Assembly: GCF_009834545.1 (NCBI RefSeq)
Contig: NZ_CP019427.1
Coordinates: 5,887,001 to 5,951,000, forward strand
Source of the DNA: Pseudomonas sp. S04
Lineage (GTDB): Bacteria > Pseudomonadota > Gammaproteobacteria > Pseudomonadales > Pseudomonadaceae
Length of the DNA: 64,000 nt
Reading direction: 5' to 3'
A program made the translations under genes and the position numbers. The notes beneath the pieces were generated by a model. It saw only the letters and a program-made list of their open reading frames with translations. It had not been told where the DNA came from and searched no databases. Below are positions 37,305-48,569 of the stretch, piece by piece. Position 1 is the stretch's first letter; each line of letters begins with the position of its first letter.

Positions 37305-38642
37305 TTACAGGTTGTAGCCGCGCTCGTTGTGTTGTGCCAGGTCCAGGCCGACTGCCTCTTCCTCTTCGGTCACGCGCAGACCCATGACGGCGTCCAATAC
37401 CTTGAGGATGACGTAGGTGACGATCGCGGTGTAGATCACCGTGAAACCCACGCCTTTGCACTGAATCCAGACTTGTGCAGCGATGTCGGTCACGGTGCCG
37501 AAGCCACCCAGCGACGGTGCAGCAAATACGCCGGTGAGGATCGCACCGAGAATACCGCCAATACCGTGCACGCCGAAGGCGTCGAGGGAATCGTCGTAGC
37601 CCATTTTGCGTTTCAGGGTCGTAGCGCAGAAGAAGCACACCACGCCGGCCGACAAGCCGATCACCAGGGCGCCCATCGGGCCCACGGTGCCAGCGGCTGG
37701 AGTAATGGCCACCAGGCCGGCAACCACACCCGAGGCGATGCCCAGGGCGCTAGGTTTGCCGTGGGTCAGCCACTCGGCCAGCATCCAGCCCAGGGCAGCG
37801 GCAGCGGTTGCGATCTGGGTTACCAGCATCGCCATGCCGGCAGTACCGTTGGCCGCCGCGGCGGAACCGGCGTTGAAGCCGAACCAGCCAATCCACAGCA
37901 TGGCCGCGCCCATCAAGGTGTAACCGAGGTTGTGCGGAGCCATTGGGGTGGTCGGGAAACCCTTGCGCTTGCCCAGCACCAGGCAGGCCACCAGACCGGC
38001 GATACCGGCGTTGATGTGCACCACGGTGCCGCCTGCGAAGTCCAGGACGCCCCAGTCCCACATCAGGCCACCGGGGCCGGACCAGACCATGTGCGCGATC
38101 GGTGCGTACACCAGGGTGAACCACACACCCATGAAGATCAGCATTGCGGAGAACTTCATCCGCTCGGCGAAGGCACCGACGATCAGCGCCGGGGTGATGA
38201 TGGCGAAAGTCATCTGGAAGGTGATGAACACCGCTTCAGGGAACAGTGCCGCCGGCCCTGTCAGGCTCGCCGGGGTGACACCGGCGAGGAACGCCTTGCC
38301 CATGCCGCCGAAGAACGAGTTGAAGTTGACGACGCCCTGCTCCATGCCCGCGGTGTCGAACGCAATGCTGTAGCCATAAATGACCCACAGGATGCTGATC
38401 AGACCGGTAATGGCGAAGCACTGCATCATCACGGAAAGAATGTTTTTGGAGCGCACCATGCCGCCGTAGAACAGCGCAAGGCCGGGAATGGTCATGAACA
38501 GCACCAAGGCTGTCGCGGTCAGCATCCAGGCGGTATCGCCGGAGTTGAGGACTGGAGCCGCCACTTCGTCTGCCGCCATGGCCAGGCTGGGCATTACGAG
38601 GGACAACAGGGCTCCTAGCCCTGCGAATTTACGCAGAGTCAT
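37305..38642 (-). CDS. amtB: Ammonium transporter
   Basis: A 445-residue ammonium channel. A cleavable signal peptide (residues 1-23, ending AMA) precedes eleven membrane spans. Family blocks include FYGGMVRSKN and FAGGTVVHINAG, the latter with the first of the twin pore histidines; the second is in AFGVHGIGGI near residue 380. AmtB is inhibited by direct docking of unmodified GlnK, whose gene lies 35 bp upstream in the same operon. Expression presumably follows nitrogen limitation. Confidence 0.96.
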   Translation of the reverse strand: MTLRKFAGLGALLSLVMPSLAMAADEVAAPVLNSGDTAWMLTATALVLFMTIPGLALFYGGMVRSKNILSVMMQCFAITGLISILWVIYGYSIAFDTAGMEQGVVNFNSFFGGMGKAFLAGVTPASLTGPAALFPEAVFITFQMTFAIITPALIVGAFAERMKFSAMLIFMGVWFTLVYAPIAHMVWSGPGGLMWDWGVLDFAGGTVVHINAGIAGLVACLVLGKRKGFPTTPMAPHNLGYTLMGAAMLWIGWFGFNAGSAAAANGTAGMAMLVTQIATAAAALGWMLAEWLTHGKPSALGIASGVVAGLVAITPAAGTVGPMGALVIGLSAGVVCFFCATTLKRKMGYDDSLDAFGVHGIGGILGAILTGVFAAPSLGGFGTVTDIAAQVWIQCKGVGFTVIYTAIVTYVILKVLDAVMGLRVTEEEEAVGLDLAQHNERGYNL

Positions 38643-38677
38643 ATTGTTTTCTCCTGGGGCGTTGGGGTTGTGGCGGC

Positions 38678-39429
<752 letters not shown>

Positions 39430-39690
39430 ATGCTCGCGCCCAAAGACCTCCTCGACGCCCTGAGCGGCCACGCCTCCCGCCTGTTCAGCGGCGACACCCC
39501 GCTGCCCAAAAGCGAAATCGAAAGCCAGTTCAAGGCCCTGCTGCAAAGCGGCTTCAGCAAGCTGGACCTGGTCAGCCGGGAAGAATTCGACAGCCAGATG
39601 ATCGTCCTGGCCCGCACCCGGGCACGCCTGGAAAGCCTTGAAGCGAAAGTCGCGGAGCTGGAAGCCAGGCTCAATCCGCCTGCCGAGTAA
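39430..39690 (+). CDS. ubiK: UbiK family accessory factor (YqiC/BMFP)
   Basis: An 86-residue protein of the BMFP/YqiC family. UbiK aids aerobic ubiquinone synthesis and binds UbiJ. The N-terminal helix (MLAPKDLLDALSGHASRLF) is amphipathic and the C-terminal half (MIVLARTRARLESLEAKVAELEARL) is a trimeric coiled coil, the family's hallmark. Start and length are standard. It diverges from glnK. Confidence 0.92.
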   Translation: MLAPKDLLDALSGHASRLFSGDTPLPKSEIESQFKALLQSGFSKLDLVSREEFDSQMIVLARTRARLESLEAKVAELEARLNPPAE

Positions 39691-39724
39691 TTCCCTGCCC
39701 CTTGTGGGCACTGGCTGATCACAC

Positions 39725-39820
39725 TGTGGGAGCCTGCTCGAGATGGACATCAACGATAACGCGTCAAGCCTGACTCAACGCGTCGCCCTCGAGTTCTTCG
39801 CGAGCAAGCTCGCTCCTACA
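39725..39820. repeat. REP-type palindromic element between ubiK and comM
   Basis: Begins TGTGGGAGCCTGCTCGAG and ends TTCGCGAGCAAGCTCGCTCCTACA, so the outer GTGGGAGC / GCTCCTAC ends are inverted with respect to each other. This is the pattern of paired Pseudomonas REP elements facing each other; the left copy is degenerate. Confidence 0.7.
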
Positions 39821-39949
39821 CGAACGCCGCGCAGGCCACCGGCAACATCCTGCGAACGTTTGGCGCGTCTCGCGCGGTGCTAAAACACCCCCTCGCAACT
39901 ACCCTTGAACAACCGCAGGAAGCGGCTCTTTTTCGTTCAAGGAATGCTC

Positions 39950-41443
39950 ATGTCCCTGTCCATCGTCCACAGCCGCGCCCAGATTGGCGTGGAGGCACCG
40001 GCTGTCACTGTCGAAGTCCACCTGGCCAATGGCTTGCCATCACTGACGATGGTCGGCTTGCCCGAAGCGGCGGTGAAAGAGAGCAAGGACCGGGTGCGCA
40101 GCGCGATCATCAATTCGGGCCTGCAGTTTCCAGCGCGGCGCATCACCTTGAATCTCGCTCCCGCCGACTTGCCCAAGGACGGTGGGCGCTTTGACCTGGC
40201 GATTGCCCTGGGGATTCTTTCGGCCAGCGTGCAGGTGCCAACCCTGACCCTGGATGACGTGGAGTGCCTGGGGGAACTGGCGCTTTCCGGTGAGGTGCGG
40301 GCGGTTCGCGGCGTGTTACCGGCCGCCTTGGCGGCGCGCCAGGCCGGGCGGGCGCTGGTGGTGCCCTGGGCGAATGCCGAGGAAGCTTGCCTGGCCTCCG
40401 GGCTCAAGGTGCTCGCGGTGCATCATTTGCTGGAAGCGGTCGCTCACTTCAACGGCCATACCCCCATCGAGCCTTACCGCTCCAACGGTTTGCTCCATGC
40501 CAGCAAGCCCTACCCCGACTTGAGCGAAGTACAAGGCCAGGCCGCCGCCAAGCGGGCCCTGCTGATAGCCGCGGCGGGCGCCCATAACCTACTGTTCAGC
40601 GGGCCACCCGGGACCGGGAAAACCCTGCTGGCCAGTCGCTTGCCCGGATTACTGCCACCGCTGACGGAAAGTGAGGCCCTGGAGGTGGCGGCGATCCAGT
40701 CGGTCGCCAGCGGTGTGCCGTTGAGTCATTGGCCGCAACGTCCTTTCCGCCAGCCCCATCACTCGGCGTCCGGCCCGGCGCTGGTAGGCGGCAGTTCAAA
40801 ACCCCAGCCCGGGGAAATCACCCTCGCCCACCACGGCGTGCTGTTTCTCGACGAGCTGCCGGAGTTCGATCGCAAGGTGCTGGAGGTATTACGAGAGCCG
40901 CTGGAATCTGGCTATATCGTGATTTCCCGCGCCCGGGACCGAGTGCGTTTCCCGGCGCGTTTCCAACTGGTGGCGGCCATGAATCCCTGCCCCTGTGGCT
41001 ACCTGGGCGAGCCCAGCGGTCGCTGCTCCTGCACCACGGAGATGGTCCAGCGTTACCGGCACAAGCTCTCCGGCCCGTTGCTCGACCGCATCGACCTGCA
41101 CCTGACCGTCGCCCGCGAGACCACTGCACTCAATCCCGCCACCCAGCCGGGCGACAACTCCGCCCGTGCTGCCGAGCGCGTTGCCATGGCTCGCGAGGTT
41201 CAGCAGCAGCGCCAGGGCTGCGCCAACGCCTTCCTCGACCTGCCGGGGCTGCGCCGGCATTGCCAGTTGTCCACAGTGGACGAGCGCTGGCTGGAAAGCG
41301 CCTGCGAACGCCTGACCCTGTCGCTCAGGGCGGCCCATCGACTACTCAAGGTCTCCCGGACCCTGGCCGATCTCGAACAGGCGCAGGGCATCAGCCGCGA
41401 ACACCTGGCTGAAGCACTGCACTATCGGCCGGCCAATCAATAA
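39950..41443 (+). CDS. comM: ComM/YifB family AAA+ ATPase
   Basis: A 497-residue Mg-chelatase-like AAA+ protein; ComM is a helicase that aids branch migration during natural transformation and is widespread outside competent species. An N-terminal Lon-protease-like domain (MSLSIVHSRAQIGVEAPAV onward) precedes Walker A GPPGTGKTLLASR near residue 224, and Walker B GVLFLDELPEF. A cysteine cluster, MNPCPCGYLGEPSGRCSC, follows. ATG 39950 has AAGGA six bases upstream. Confidence 0.93.
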   Translation: MSLSIVHSRAQIGVEAPAVTVEVHLANGLPSLTMVGLPEAAVKESKDRVRSAIINSGLQFPARRITLNLAPADLPKDGGRFDLAIALGILSASVQVPTLTLDDVECLGELALSGEVRAVRGVLPAALAARQAGRALVVPWANAEEACLASGLKVLAVHHLLEAVAHFNGHTPIEPYRSNGLLHASKPYPDLSEVQGQAAAKRALLIAAAGAHNLLFSGPPGTGKTLLASRLPGLLPPLTESEALEVAAIQSVASGVPLSHWPQRPFRQPHHSASGPALVGGSSKPQPGEITLAHHGVLFLDELPEFDRKVLEVLREPLESGYIVISRARDRVRFPARFQLVAAMNPCPCGYLGEPSGRCSCTTEMVQRYRHKLSGPLLDRIDLHLTVARETTALNPATQPGDNSARAAERVAMAREVQQQRQGCANAFLDLPGLRRHCQLSTVDERWLESACERLTLSLRAAHRLLKVSRTLADLEQAQGISREHLAEALHYRPANQ

Positions 41444-41456
41444 CCCCGCTGCCGAC

Positions 41457-42377
41457 TCAGTCCAGACGCTCGACGTCCGGCAGCTCCATGGCCTGTGCCT
41501 CGCCTTGCAGGAAGTCGCTGAGCCGCCGCAAACGCTCACCACCCGGACGGGTTTTCGGCCAGACCAGGTAGTAATTCAGGCCACTGGCAACGGCGGTCGG
41601 CCAGGGCAGGCTCAGGCGTCCCTGCGCCACATCCTCGGCCACCATCAATAGGTCGCCCATGGACACACCATAGCCACGTGCCGCGGCGATCATCCCCAGT
41701 TCCAGGGTATCGAACACTTGCCCGCCCTTGAGCGACACCTGCTCGGAGAGCCCCATGCGCTCCAGCCAACTGCGCCAGTCGCGACGATCAGGGGTGGGGT
41801 GCAGCAGTTCGGTACTGGCCAGCCGCTCGAGATCCCAGGGCTGATCGTTGAGCAGATTCGGCGCACCGACCGGTATCAACAGCTCCGGGAACAGGTAACT
41901 GGCTTCCCAGTCCGGTGGAAAATGCCCATTGCTCAGCAGTACCGCACAGTCGAAGGGTTCATGATTGAAATCCACCGAGTCGACGTCCATCCAGGCGCTG
42001 GTCAGTTGCACTTCATTGCCCGGCTGCAGATGCCGAAAGCGACTAAGCCGCGCCAGCAACCAGCGCATGGTCAGGGTCGAAGGAGCTTTCATGCGCAAGA
42101 TGTCATCTTCGCTGCGCAAGGTGTTGCAGGCGCGCTCCAGTGCACCAAAACCTTCACGCACTCCGGGCAGCAACAGGCGAGCGGCCTCGGTCAATTGCAG
42201 GTTGCGACCACTGCGTTGAAACAGTCGGCAGGCAAAGTGCTCTTCCAGCGTACGAATATGCCGGCTGACGGCGCTCTGGGTAATCGACAGCTCTTGCGCG
42301 GCACGGGTGAACGAACTGTGCCGCGCCGCAGCCTCGAAAGCACGCAGGGCATACAGAGGAGGAAGACGACGGGACAT
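41457..42377 (-). CDS. LysR family transcriptional regulator
   Basis: A 306-residue regulator. The winged helix-turn-helix is at residues 1-62 (ALRAFEAAARHSSFTRAAQEL and ITQSAVSRHIRTLEEHF) and the substrate-binding domain follows from about 90. It resembles GcvA-type members in its N-terminus. The start at ATG 42377 has TAGGAG eight bases upstream; the longer frame to 42551 runs into the promoter region. It is divergent from the MATE gene, a common regulator-target arrangement. Confidence 0.9.
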   Translation of the reverse strand: MSRRLPPLYALRAFEAAARHSSFTRAAQELSITQSAVSRHIRTLEEHFACRLFQRSGRNLQLTEAARLLLPGVREGFGALERACNTLRSEDDILRMKAPSTLTMRWLLARLSRFRHLQPGNEVQLTSAWMDVDSVDFNHEPFDCAVLLSNGHFPPDWEASYLFPELLIPVGAPNLLNDQPWDLERLASTELLHPTPDRRDWRSWLERMGLSEQVSLKGGQVFDTLELGMIAAARGYGVSMGDLLMVAEDVAQGRLSLPWPTAVASGLNYYLVWPKTRPGGERLRRLSDFLQGEAQAMELPDVERLD

Positions 42378-42529
42378 TGGGAAAGCTCCTATAGCGCAAT
42401 GGGCAAACCCTAGCAGAAACTCGCCAGCATGAGTTTTAATCATGCCAGTGATCGTTTTTATCCCTTTGTGCATTCGTCTGAGAGCGCCGAGAATCAGCGG
42501 CTCCCCCTTATTTCCAGGAAACACGCGTG

Positions 42530-43933
42530 ATGACCATGCAGCATCCAGCACGTACCGAATTGCGGGCCATCCTACGGCTGGCGGGGCCGTTGATCGCCTC
42601 GCAGTTGGCGCACATGCTGATGGTGCTCACCGACACCTTGATGATGGCCAAAATCAGCCCCGAGGCGCTGGCGGGTGGTGGCCTGGGAGCGGCGACCTAT
42701 TCGTTCGTGTCGATTTTCTGCATCGGCGTGATCGCCGCGGTCGGCACGCTGGTCTCGATCCGCCAGGGCGCGGGCGACATTCCCGGTGCGGCACGCCTGA
42801 CCCAGGCCGGGCTATGGCTGGCCTGGCTGATGGCATTGGTCGCGGGCCTGCTGTTGTGGAACCTCAAACCGGTGTTGCTGTTGTTCGGCCAGACGGCCAG
42901 TAACGTCGAGATGGCCGGCCAGTTCCTGCTGATCCTGCCGTTTGCCCTGCCTGGCTACCTGAGCTTCATGGCGTTGCGCGGCTTCACCAGCGCCATCGGC
43001 CGGGCCACTCCGGTGATGGTCATCAGCGTCATCGGCACCCTGGCCAACTTCCTGCTCAACTACGCGCTGATCACCGGGATGTTCGGCCTGCCGAAAATGG
43101 GCCTGGTGGGGATCGGCCTGGTGACCGCGATCGTGGCCAACTGCATGGCCCTGGGCCTGGCCTGGCACATTCGCCGGCACCCGGCGTACGAGGCGTACCC
43201 ATTGCGCGCAGGCCTGTCCCGGCCCAATCGCCAGTACCTGCGGGAGTTGTGGCGCCTGGGCCTGCCGATTGGCGGAACTTATGCGGTCGAGGTCGGGCTG
43301 TTCGCCTTCGCGGCCCTGTGCATGGGCACCATGGGCAGCACGCAACTGGGTGCCCACCAAATTGCCCTGCAAATTGTCTCGGTGGCGTTCATGGTGCCGG
43401 CAGGGCTGTCCTATGCCATCACCATGCGCATCGGCCAGCATTACGGCGCCGGGCAACTGCTCGACGCACGCCTGGCCGGACGGGTCGGGATTGGCTTTGG
43501 CGCGGTGGCGATGCTGGGTTTCGCCATGGTGTTCTGGCTGCTGCCCAATCAACTGGTCGGTTTGTTCCTGGACCACAACGACCCACAGTTTGCCGACGTC
43601 ATCCAACTGGCCGTCAGCCTGCTGGCCGTGGCCGCATGGTTCGAGCTGTTCGACGGTGTGCAGACCATCGCCATGGGCTGCATACGTGGCCTCAAGGACG
43701 CCAAGACCACCTTTCTGGTGGGCCTGGGTTGCTACTGGCTGATCGGCGCACCGGCCGCCTGGTGGATGGCCTTCCACCTGCACTGGGGGCCGACCGGCGT
43801 CTGGTGGGGCCTGGCCCTGGGGCTGGCCTGCGCGGCTGTGAGCCTGACGCTGGGGTTCGAGTGGAAGATGAAGCGGATGATCCGGCAAGAGCCGGCGCCG
43901 CAAGCTGATTTCCAGATGTCTCAGCCGGACTGA
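42530..43933 (+). CDS. MATE family multidrug efflux transporter (NorM-like)
   Basis: A 467-residue inner-membrane antiporter with twelve spans and internal twofold repeat, expelling cationic drugs against Na+ or H+. Family features include GPLIASQLAHMLMVLTDTLM at the N-terminus, GGLGAATYSF, and GAHQIALQIVS in the second half, which starts around residue 235. The ATG at 42530 lies nine bases after AGGAA; a GTG at 42527 and ATG at 42536 are alternatives. It faces a LysR gene. Confidence 0.92.
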   Translation: MTMQHPARTELRAILRLAGPLIASQLAHMLMVLTDTLMMAKISPEALAGGGLGAATYSFVSIFCIGVIAAVGTLVSIRQGAGDIPGAARLTQAGLWLAWLMALVAGLLLWNLKPVLLLFGQTASNVEMAGQFLLILPFALPGYLSFMALRGFTSAIGRATPVMVISVIGTLANFLLNYALITGMFGLPKMGLVGIGLVTAIVANCMALGLAWHIRRHPAYEAYPLRAGLSRPNRQYLRELWRLGLPIGGTYAVEVGLFAFAALCMGTMGSTQLGAHQIALQIVSVAFMVPAGLSYAITMRIGQHYGAGQLLDARLAGRVGIGFGAVAMLGFAMVFWLLPNQLVGLFLDHNDPQFADVIQLAVSLLAVAAWFELFDGVQTIAMGCIRGLKDAKTTFLVGLGCYWLIGAPAAWWMAFHLHWGPTGVWWGLALGLACAAVSLTLGFEWKMKRMIRQEPAPQADFQMSQPD

Positions 43934-43951
43934 CCTGCCTGTGGGGCGAGC

Positions 43952-45625
43952 TCAGTTGACGATTTCCAGCACTGTCTGCTGGCTGGAGCCGAAGGTCAGG
44001 TACTCCACCAGTTCAGACAGCGGCAACGGCTTGCTGATCAGGTAGCCCTGCACCTGGTCGCAACCGAAGCCACGTAATAGCTCAAGCTGCTCCGGGGTTT
44101 CGACGCCCTCGGCGACGACTTCCAGATGGAGGTTGTGGGCCAGGTTGATCATCGCGTGGACCAGCTTGCGATTCTCTTCACGCCCTTCCATGCCACCGAC
44201 AAAGCTCTTGTCGATTTTCAGCAAGGCGATCGGCAGGCTGTTGAGGTGCACGAACGAGGAGAACCCGGTGCCAAAGTCGTCCAGGGAAAACCGCACGCCG
44301 AGTCGACCCAAGGCATCCATGGTCTGCTGGACCAGATCACTGCGCCGCATCACCGCGGTTTCGGTGAGTTCGAACTCCAGCCACTGCGCATCGACTCCCC
44401 GCTCGGTGATCAAGCGGCTCAAGGTCGAGAGCAACTGGCTGTCCTGGAACTGGCGGAACGACAGATTGACCGCCATGTGCAACGGCGGTAGGCCGCGCTC
44501 GCGCAACGCCTGCATGTCCCGCAGGGCGCGGGAGATGACCCAGTAACCGAGCGGCACGATCAGCCCGCTCTGCTCGGCCAGCGGCACGAACTCACTGGGC
44601 GGCAACAAGCCACGTTCAGCATGCCGCCAGCGCACCAGGGCTTCGAGGCCGACAATTTGCCCGTCATCCAGGTTCAGCCGTGGCTGGTAATGCAGCTCCA
44701 GCTCATCGCGGCGCAAGGCTCGGCGCAACTCGCTTTCCAGGTCAGCCATGCTGCGGGCGTTGCGGTTGATCCGCTCGTTGAAGATATGGAAGGTGCAACC
44801 CTGGGTGCTCTTGGCCTGCTGCATGGCGATATGGGCATGCCACATCAGCGGGTCGGCACCGGCCTGGGCACGCGCGTGGGCAATCCCCAGGCTGGCGCCG
44901 ATCAACAGGCTTTCACCGTCGATCCAGTAGGGTTCGGACAAGGCTTCGGTGATGCGCTCGGCCATCCACTCGGCGCGTTGCGGCGCGCGGCGGGTGTCGA
45001 TGAGCAAGGCAAATTCGTCACTGCCCAGGCGCGCCAGTTGATCACCGGCCTCAAGCTGGCTTTTGAGCCGCGCGACCACCTGCAGGATCAATCGGTCGCC
45101 GGCCTGATGGCCCAGGGCGTCGTTGGCGTAGCGAAAATTGTCGAGATCCAGGTGCCCCAGCGCCAGGCCCCGGCCGTCGTTTTCCGCCAGGCGCGTGGCT
45201 AGCAAGGTCTGGAAGCCCTGGCGATTGGCGATGCCGGTCAAGGGGTCCTGTTCGGCAAGACGTTGCAAGGTGTTTTCCAGCACCCCGCGTTCACGCACAT
45301 GCCGCAGGCAACGCCGCAGGATGCCGGCATCCAGCGCATCGCGCACCAGCCAGTCGCTGACACCGTCCGGTGGGTTGAGGGGTTCATGTTCGAGCAGCAA
45401 CACCGTCGGCAGGCTGCACCGCCCAGGTTCCGGTTGCAGAGCAGGAATAGTCAGCAGGACCGCAGAGCGATTATCGGTAAATAGACTGCTCACCGACTCC
45501 CAGGTCGGTGCACTGATCAGCACAGCCGAGCTCCCCATCGGAGCCAGACACTCGCGCAACAACGCTGCCCATACTGGCTCTTCGGCCAGCAGCAGCAAAC
45601 GCAAGGGTTCGACAGGCGTAGACAA
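43952..45625 (-). CDS. GGDEF/EAL protein, probable c-di-GMP phosphodiesterase
   Basis: A 557-residue protein. Residues 1-115 form an N-terminal region that looks like a diverged receiver. The GGDEF domain (about 125-285) has GSDEF at 201-205 in place of GG(D/E)EF, so cyclase activity is doubtful. The EAL domain keeps its catalytic set: EAL 328-330, N387 (MAVNLS), E419 and E422 (FELTE), D449-D450 (DDFGTGFSS), K470, E506 and E509 (AEGVET). It should hydrolyse c-di-GMP. It starts with TTG at 45625, with TAGGGAG five bases before it. By position it corresponds to P. aeruginosa ProE, between a MATE gene and rep. Confidence 0.92.
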   Translation of the reverse strand: MSTPVEPLRLLLLAEEPVWAALLRECLAPMGSSAVLISAPTWESVSSLFTDNRSAVLLTIPALQPEPGRCSLPTVLLLEHEPLNPPDGVSDWLVRDALDAGILRRCLRHVRERGVLENTLQRLAEQDPLTGIANRQGFQTLLATRLAENDGRGLALGHLDLDNFRYANDALGHQAGDRLILQVVARLKSQLEAGDQLARLGSDEFALLIDTRRAPQRAEWMAERITEALSEPYWIDGESLLIGASLGIAHARAQAGADPLMWHAHIAMQQAKSTQGCTFHIFNERINRNARSMADLESELRRALRRDELELHYQPRLNLDDGQIVGLEALVRWRHAERGLLPPSEFVPLAEQSGLIVPLGYWVISRALRDMQALRERGLPPLHMAVNLSFRQFQDSQLLSTLSRLITERGVDAQWLEFELTETAVMRRSDLVQQTMDALGRLGVRFSLDDFGTGFSSFVHLNSLPIALLKIDKSFVGGMEGREENRKLVHAMINLAHNLHLEVVAEGVETPEQLELLRGFGCDQVQGYLISKPLPLSELVEYLTFGSSQQTVLEIVN

Positions 45626-45890
45626 GCTAGCTCCCTAGACTCTGCAAAGATGTTGGCGGTGGCATTATGACGCACAGCTGAACAATGACAAATGTCATTG
45701 ATTCTCAATCATAAATTTGTGCCACTTCAGAGATCGAACATTAGACGCAAATTCTCCCTGCATCCTGCGCGAAAGTAACAAAACCGGCAAATACAGATCG
45801 AGTGCTACGTCACAAGTCGGAGAGAGGCGGCAGAATCCGTGCATCCTGTTAAAATGCCCGCCCTTTTCGCAAACGACTCCTTTTTCCGCC

Positions 45891-47900
45891 ATGTCCCGAC
45901 TCAATCCCCGGCAGCAAGAAGCCGTGAGCTACGTCGGCGGCCCTCTTTTGGTGCTCGCCGGCGCTGGCTCCGGCAAGACCAGCGTGATCACCCGCAAGAT
46001 TGCGCATCTGATCCAGAACTGCGGCATCCGCGCCCAGTACATCGTCGCCATGACCTTTACCAACAAGGCGGCGCGCGAGATGAAGGAGCGCGTCGGCACC
46101 CTGCTCAAGGGCGGTGAAGGCCGCGGCCTGACGGTGTGCACCTTCCACAACCTGGGGCTGAACATCATCCGCAAGGAGCATGTGCGCCTGGGCTACAAGC
46201 CCGGTTTCTCGATCTTCGACGAGACCGACGTCAAAGCCCTGATGACCGACATCATGCAGAAGGAATACTCGGGCGACGACGGCGTCGACGAGATCAAGAA
46301 CATGATCGGCGCCTGGAAGAACGACCTGATCCTGCCGCCCGAGGCGCTGGAAAATGCGCGCAATCCAAAGGAACAGACCGCGGCCATCGTCTACACCCAC
46401 TACCAGCGCACGCTCAAGGCGTTCAACGCGGTGGACTTCGACGACCTGATCCTGTTGCCGGTCAAGCTGTTCCAGGAACACGCCGATATCCTCGAAAAGT
46501 GGCAGAACAAAGTTCGCTACCTGCTGGTGGACGAATATCAGGACACCAACGCCAGCCAGTACCTGCTGGTGAAGTTGCTGATCGGCAAGCGCAACCAGTT
46601 CACCGTGGTGGGCGACGACGACCAGTCGATCTACGCCTGGCGCGGCGCCCGTCCGGAAAACCTGATGCTGCTCAAGGACGACTACCCGTCCTTGAAAGTG
46701 GTGATGCTGGAGCAGAACTACCGCTCCACCAGCCGCATCCTGCGTTGCGCCAACGTGCTGATCTCCAACAACCCCCACGAGTTTGAAAAGCAGCTGTGGA
46801 GCGAGATGGGCCACGGTGACGAGATCCGCGTGATCCGCTGCCGCAACGAAGACGCCGAAGCCGAGCGCGTGGCCGTGGAGATCCTCAGTCTGCACCTGCG
46901 TACCGACCGCCCGTACAGCGATTTTGCGATCCTGTACCGGGGTAACTACCAGGCCAAGCTGATCGAGCTGAAGTTGCAGCACCACCAGGTGCCGTATCGC
47001 CTGTCCGGCGGTAACAGCTTTTTCGGACGCCAGGAAGTGAAGGACCTGATGGCCTACTTCCGGCTGATTGTGAACCCGGATGACGACAACGCCTTCCTGC
47101 GCGTGATCAACGTCCCGCGCCGGGAAATCGGCTCGACCACCCTGGAAAAACTCGGCAACTACGCTACCGAACGCAAGATTTCGATGTACGCCGCCACCGA
47201 CGAGATCGGCCTGGGCGAGCACCTGGATAGCCGCTTCACCGACCGCCTGGCGCGCTTCAAGCGCTTCATGGACAAGGTCCGCGAGCAGTGCGCCGGCGAA
47301 GATCCGATTTCGGCCCTGCGCAGCATGGTCATGGACATCGACTACGAAAACTGGCTGCGCACCAACAGCTCCAGCGACAAGGCCGCCGACTACCGCATGG
47401 GCAACGTCTGGTTCCTGATCGAGGCGTTGAAGAACACCCTCGAGAAGGACGAAGAAGGCGACATGACCGTGGAGGATGCCATCGGCAAGCTGGTCCTGCG
47501 TGACATGCTCGAACGTCAGCAGGAAGAGGAAGACGGCGCCGAAGGCGTGCAGATGATGACTTTGCACGCCTCCAAGGGCCTGGAATTTCCCTACGTATTC
47601 ATCATGGGCATGGAGGAGGAAATCCTCCCGCACCGCTCCAGTATCGAAGCCGACACCATCGAGGAAGAACGGCGCCTGGCCTATGTCGGGATTACCCGCG
47701 CACGCCAGACCCTGGCCTTCACCTTCGCCGCCAAGCGCAAGCAGTACGGCGAGATCATCGACTGCTCCCCGAGCCGGTTCCTCGATGAGTTGCCGCCGGA
47801 CGACCTGGCCTGGGAAGGCAATGACGACACCCCGACCGAAGTCAAAGCCGTGCGCGGTAATACCGCATTGGCAGATATACGCGCGATGTTAAAGCGCTAG
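45891..47900 (+). CDS. rep: ATP-dependent DNA helicase Rep
   Basis: A 669-residue superfamily 1A helicase that moves 3' to 5' and clears protein roadblocks ahead of the replisome. Walker A GAGSGKT ends at residue 30, motif Ia is TFTNKAAREMKERV, motif II LLVDEYQDTN, motif III GDDDQSIYAWRGA, motif V TLHASKGLEFPYV and motif VI AYVGITRARQ. The start at ATG 45891 gives the standard N-terminus MSRLNPRQQEAVSYV. The upstream TGTTAAAAT (45847-45855) resembles an extended -10. Confidence 0.96.
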   Translation: MSRLNPRQQEAVSYVGGPLLVLAGAGSGKTSVITRKIAHLIQNCGIRAQYIVAMTFTNKAAREMKERVGTLLKGGEGRGLTVCTFHNLGLNIIRKEHVRLGYKPGFSIFDETDVKALMTDIMQKEYSGDDGVDEIKNMIGAWKNDLILPPEALENARNPKEQTAAIVYTHYQRTLKAFNAVDFDDLILLPVKLFQEHADILEKWQNKVRYLLVDEYQDTNASQYLLVKLLIGKRNQFTVVGDDDQSIYAWRGARPENLMLLKDDYPSLKVVMLEQNYRSTSRILRCANVLISNNPHEFEKQLWSEMGHGDEIRVIRCRNEDAEAERVAVEILSLHLRTDRPYSDFAILYRGNYQAKLIELKLQHHQVPYRLSGGNSFFGRQEVKDLMAYFRLIVNPDDDNAFLRVINVPRREIGSTTLEKLGNYATERKISMYAATDEIGLGEHLDSRFTDRLARFKRFMDKVREQCAGEDPISALRSMVMDIDYENWLRTNSSSDKAADYRMGNVWFLIEALKNTLEKDEEGDMTVEDAIGKLVLRDMLERQQEEEDGAEGVQMMTLHASKGLEFPYVFIMGMEEEILPHRSSIEADTIEEERRLAYVGITRARQTLAFTFAAKRKQYGEIIDCSPSRFLDELPPDDLAWEGNDDTPTEVKAVRGNTALADIRAMLKR

Positions 47901-48530
<630 letters not shown>

Positions 48531-48542
48531 TGCCCCCGGCTC

Positions 48543-48567
48543 GCTCCCACCAGTGTTCGGTGGGGGC
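48543..48567. terminator. Weak hairpin between xpt and the CoA-transferase family gene
   Basis: GCTCCCACC / GGTGGGGGC with a seven-base loop and one G-T pair, between convergent stops. No T run, so function as a terminator is uncertain. Confidence 0.4.
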
Positions 48568-48569
48568 TG

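Noticed and set aside
37245..38618. 457-codon plus-strand frame opposite amtB
   Set aside because: Antisense shadow of a transporter gene, rich in H, Q, G and D, with no family match.
45849..47633. 594-codon frame antisense to rep
   Set aside because: Shadow of rep; composition is typical of antisense translation of GC-rich DNA.
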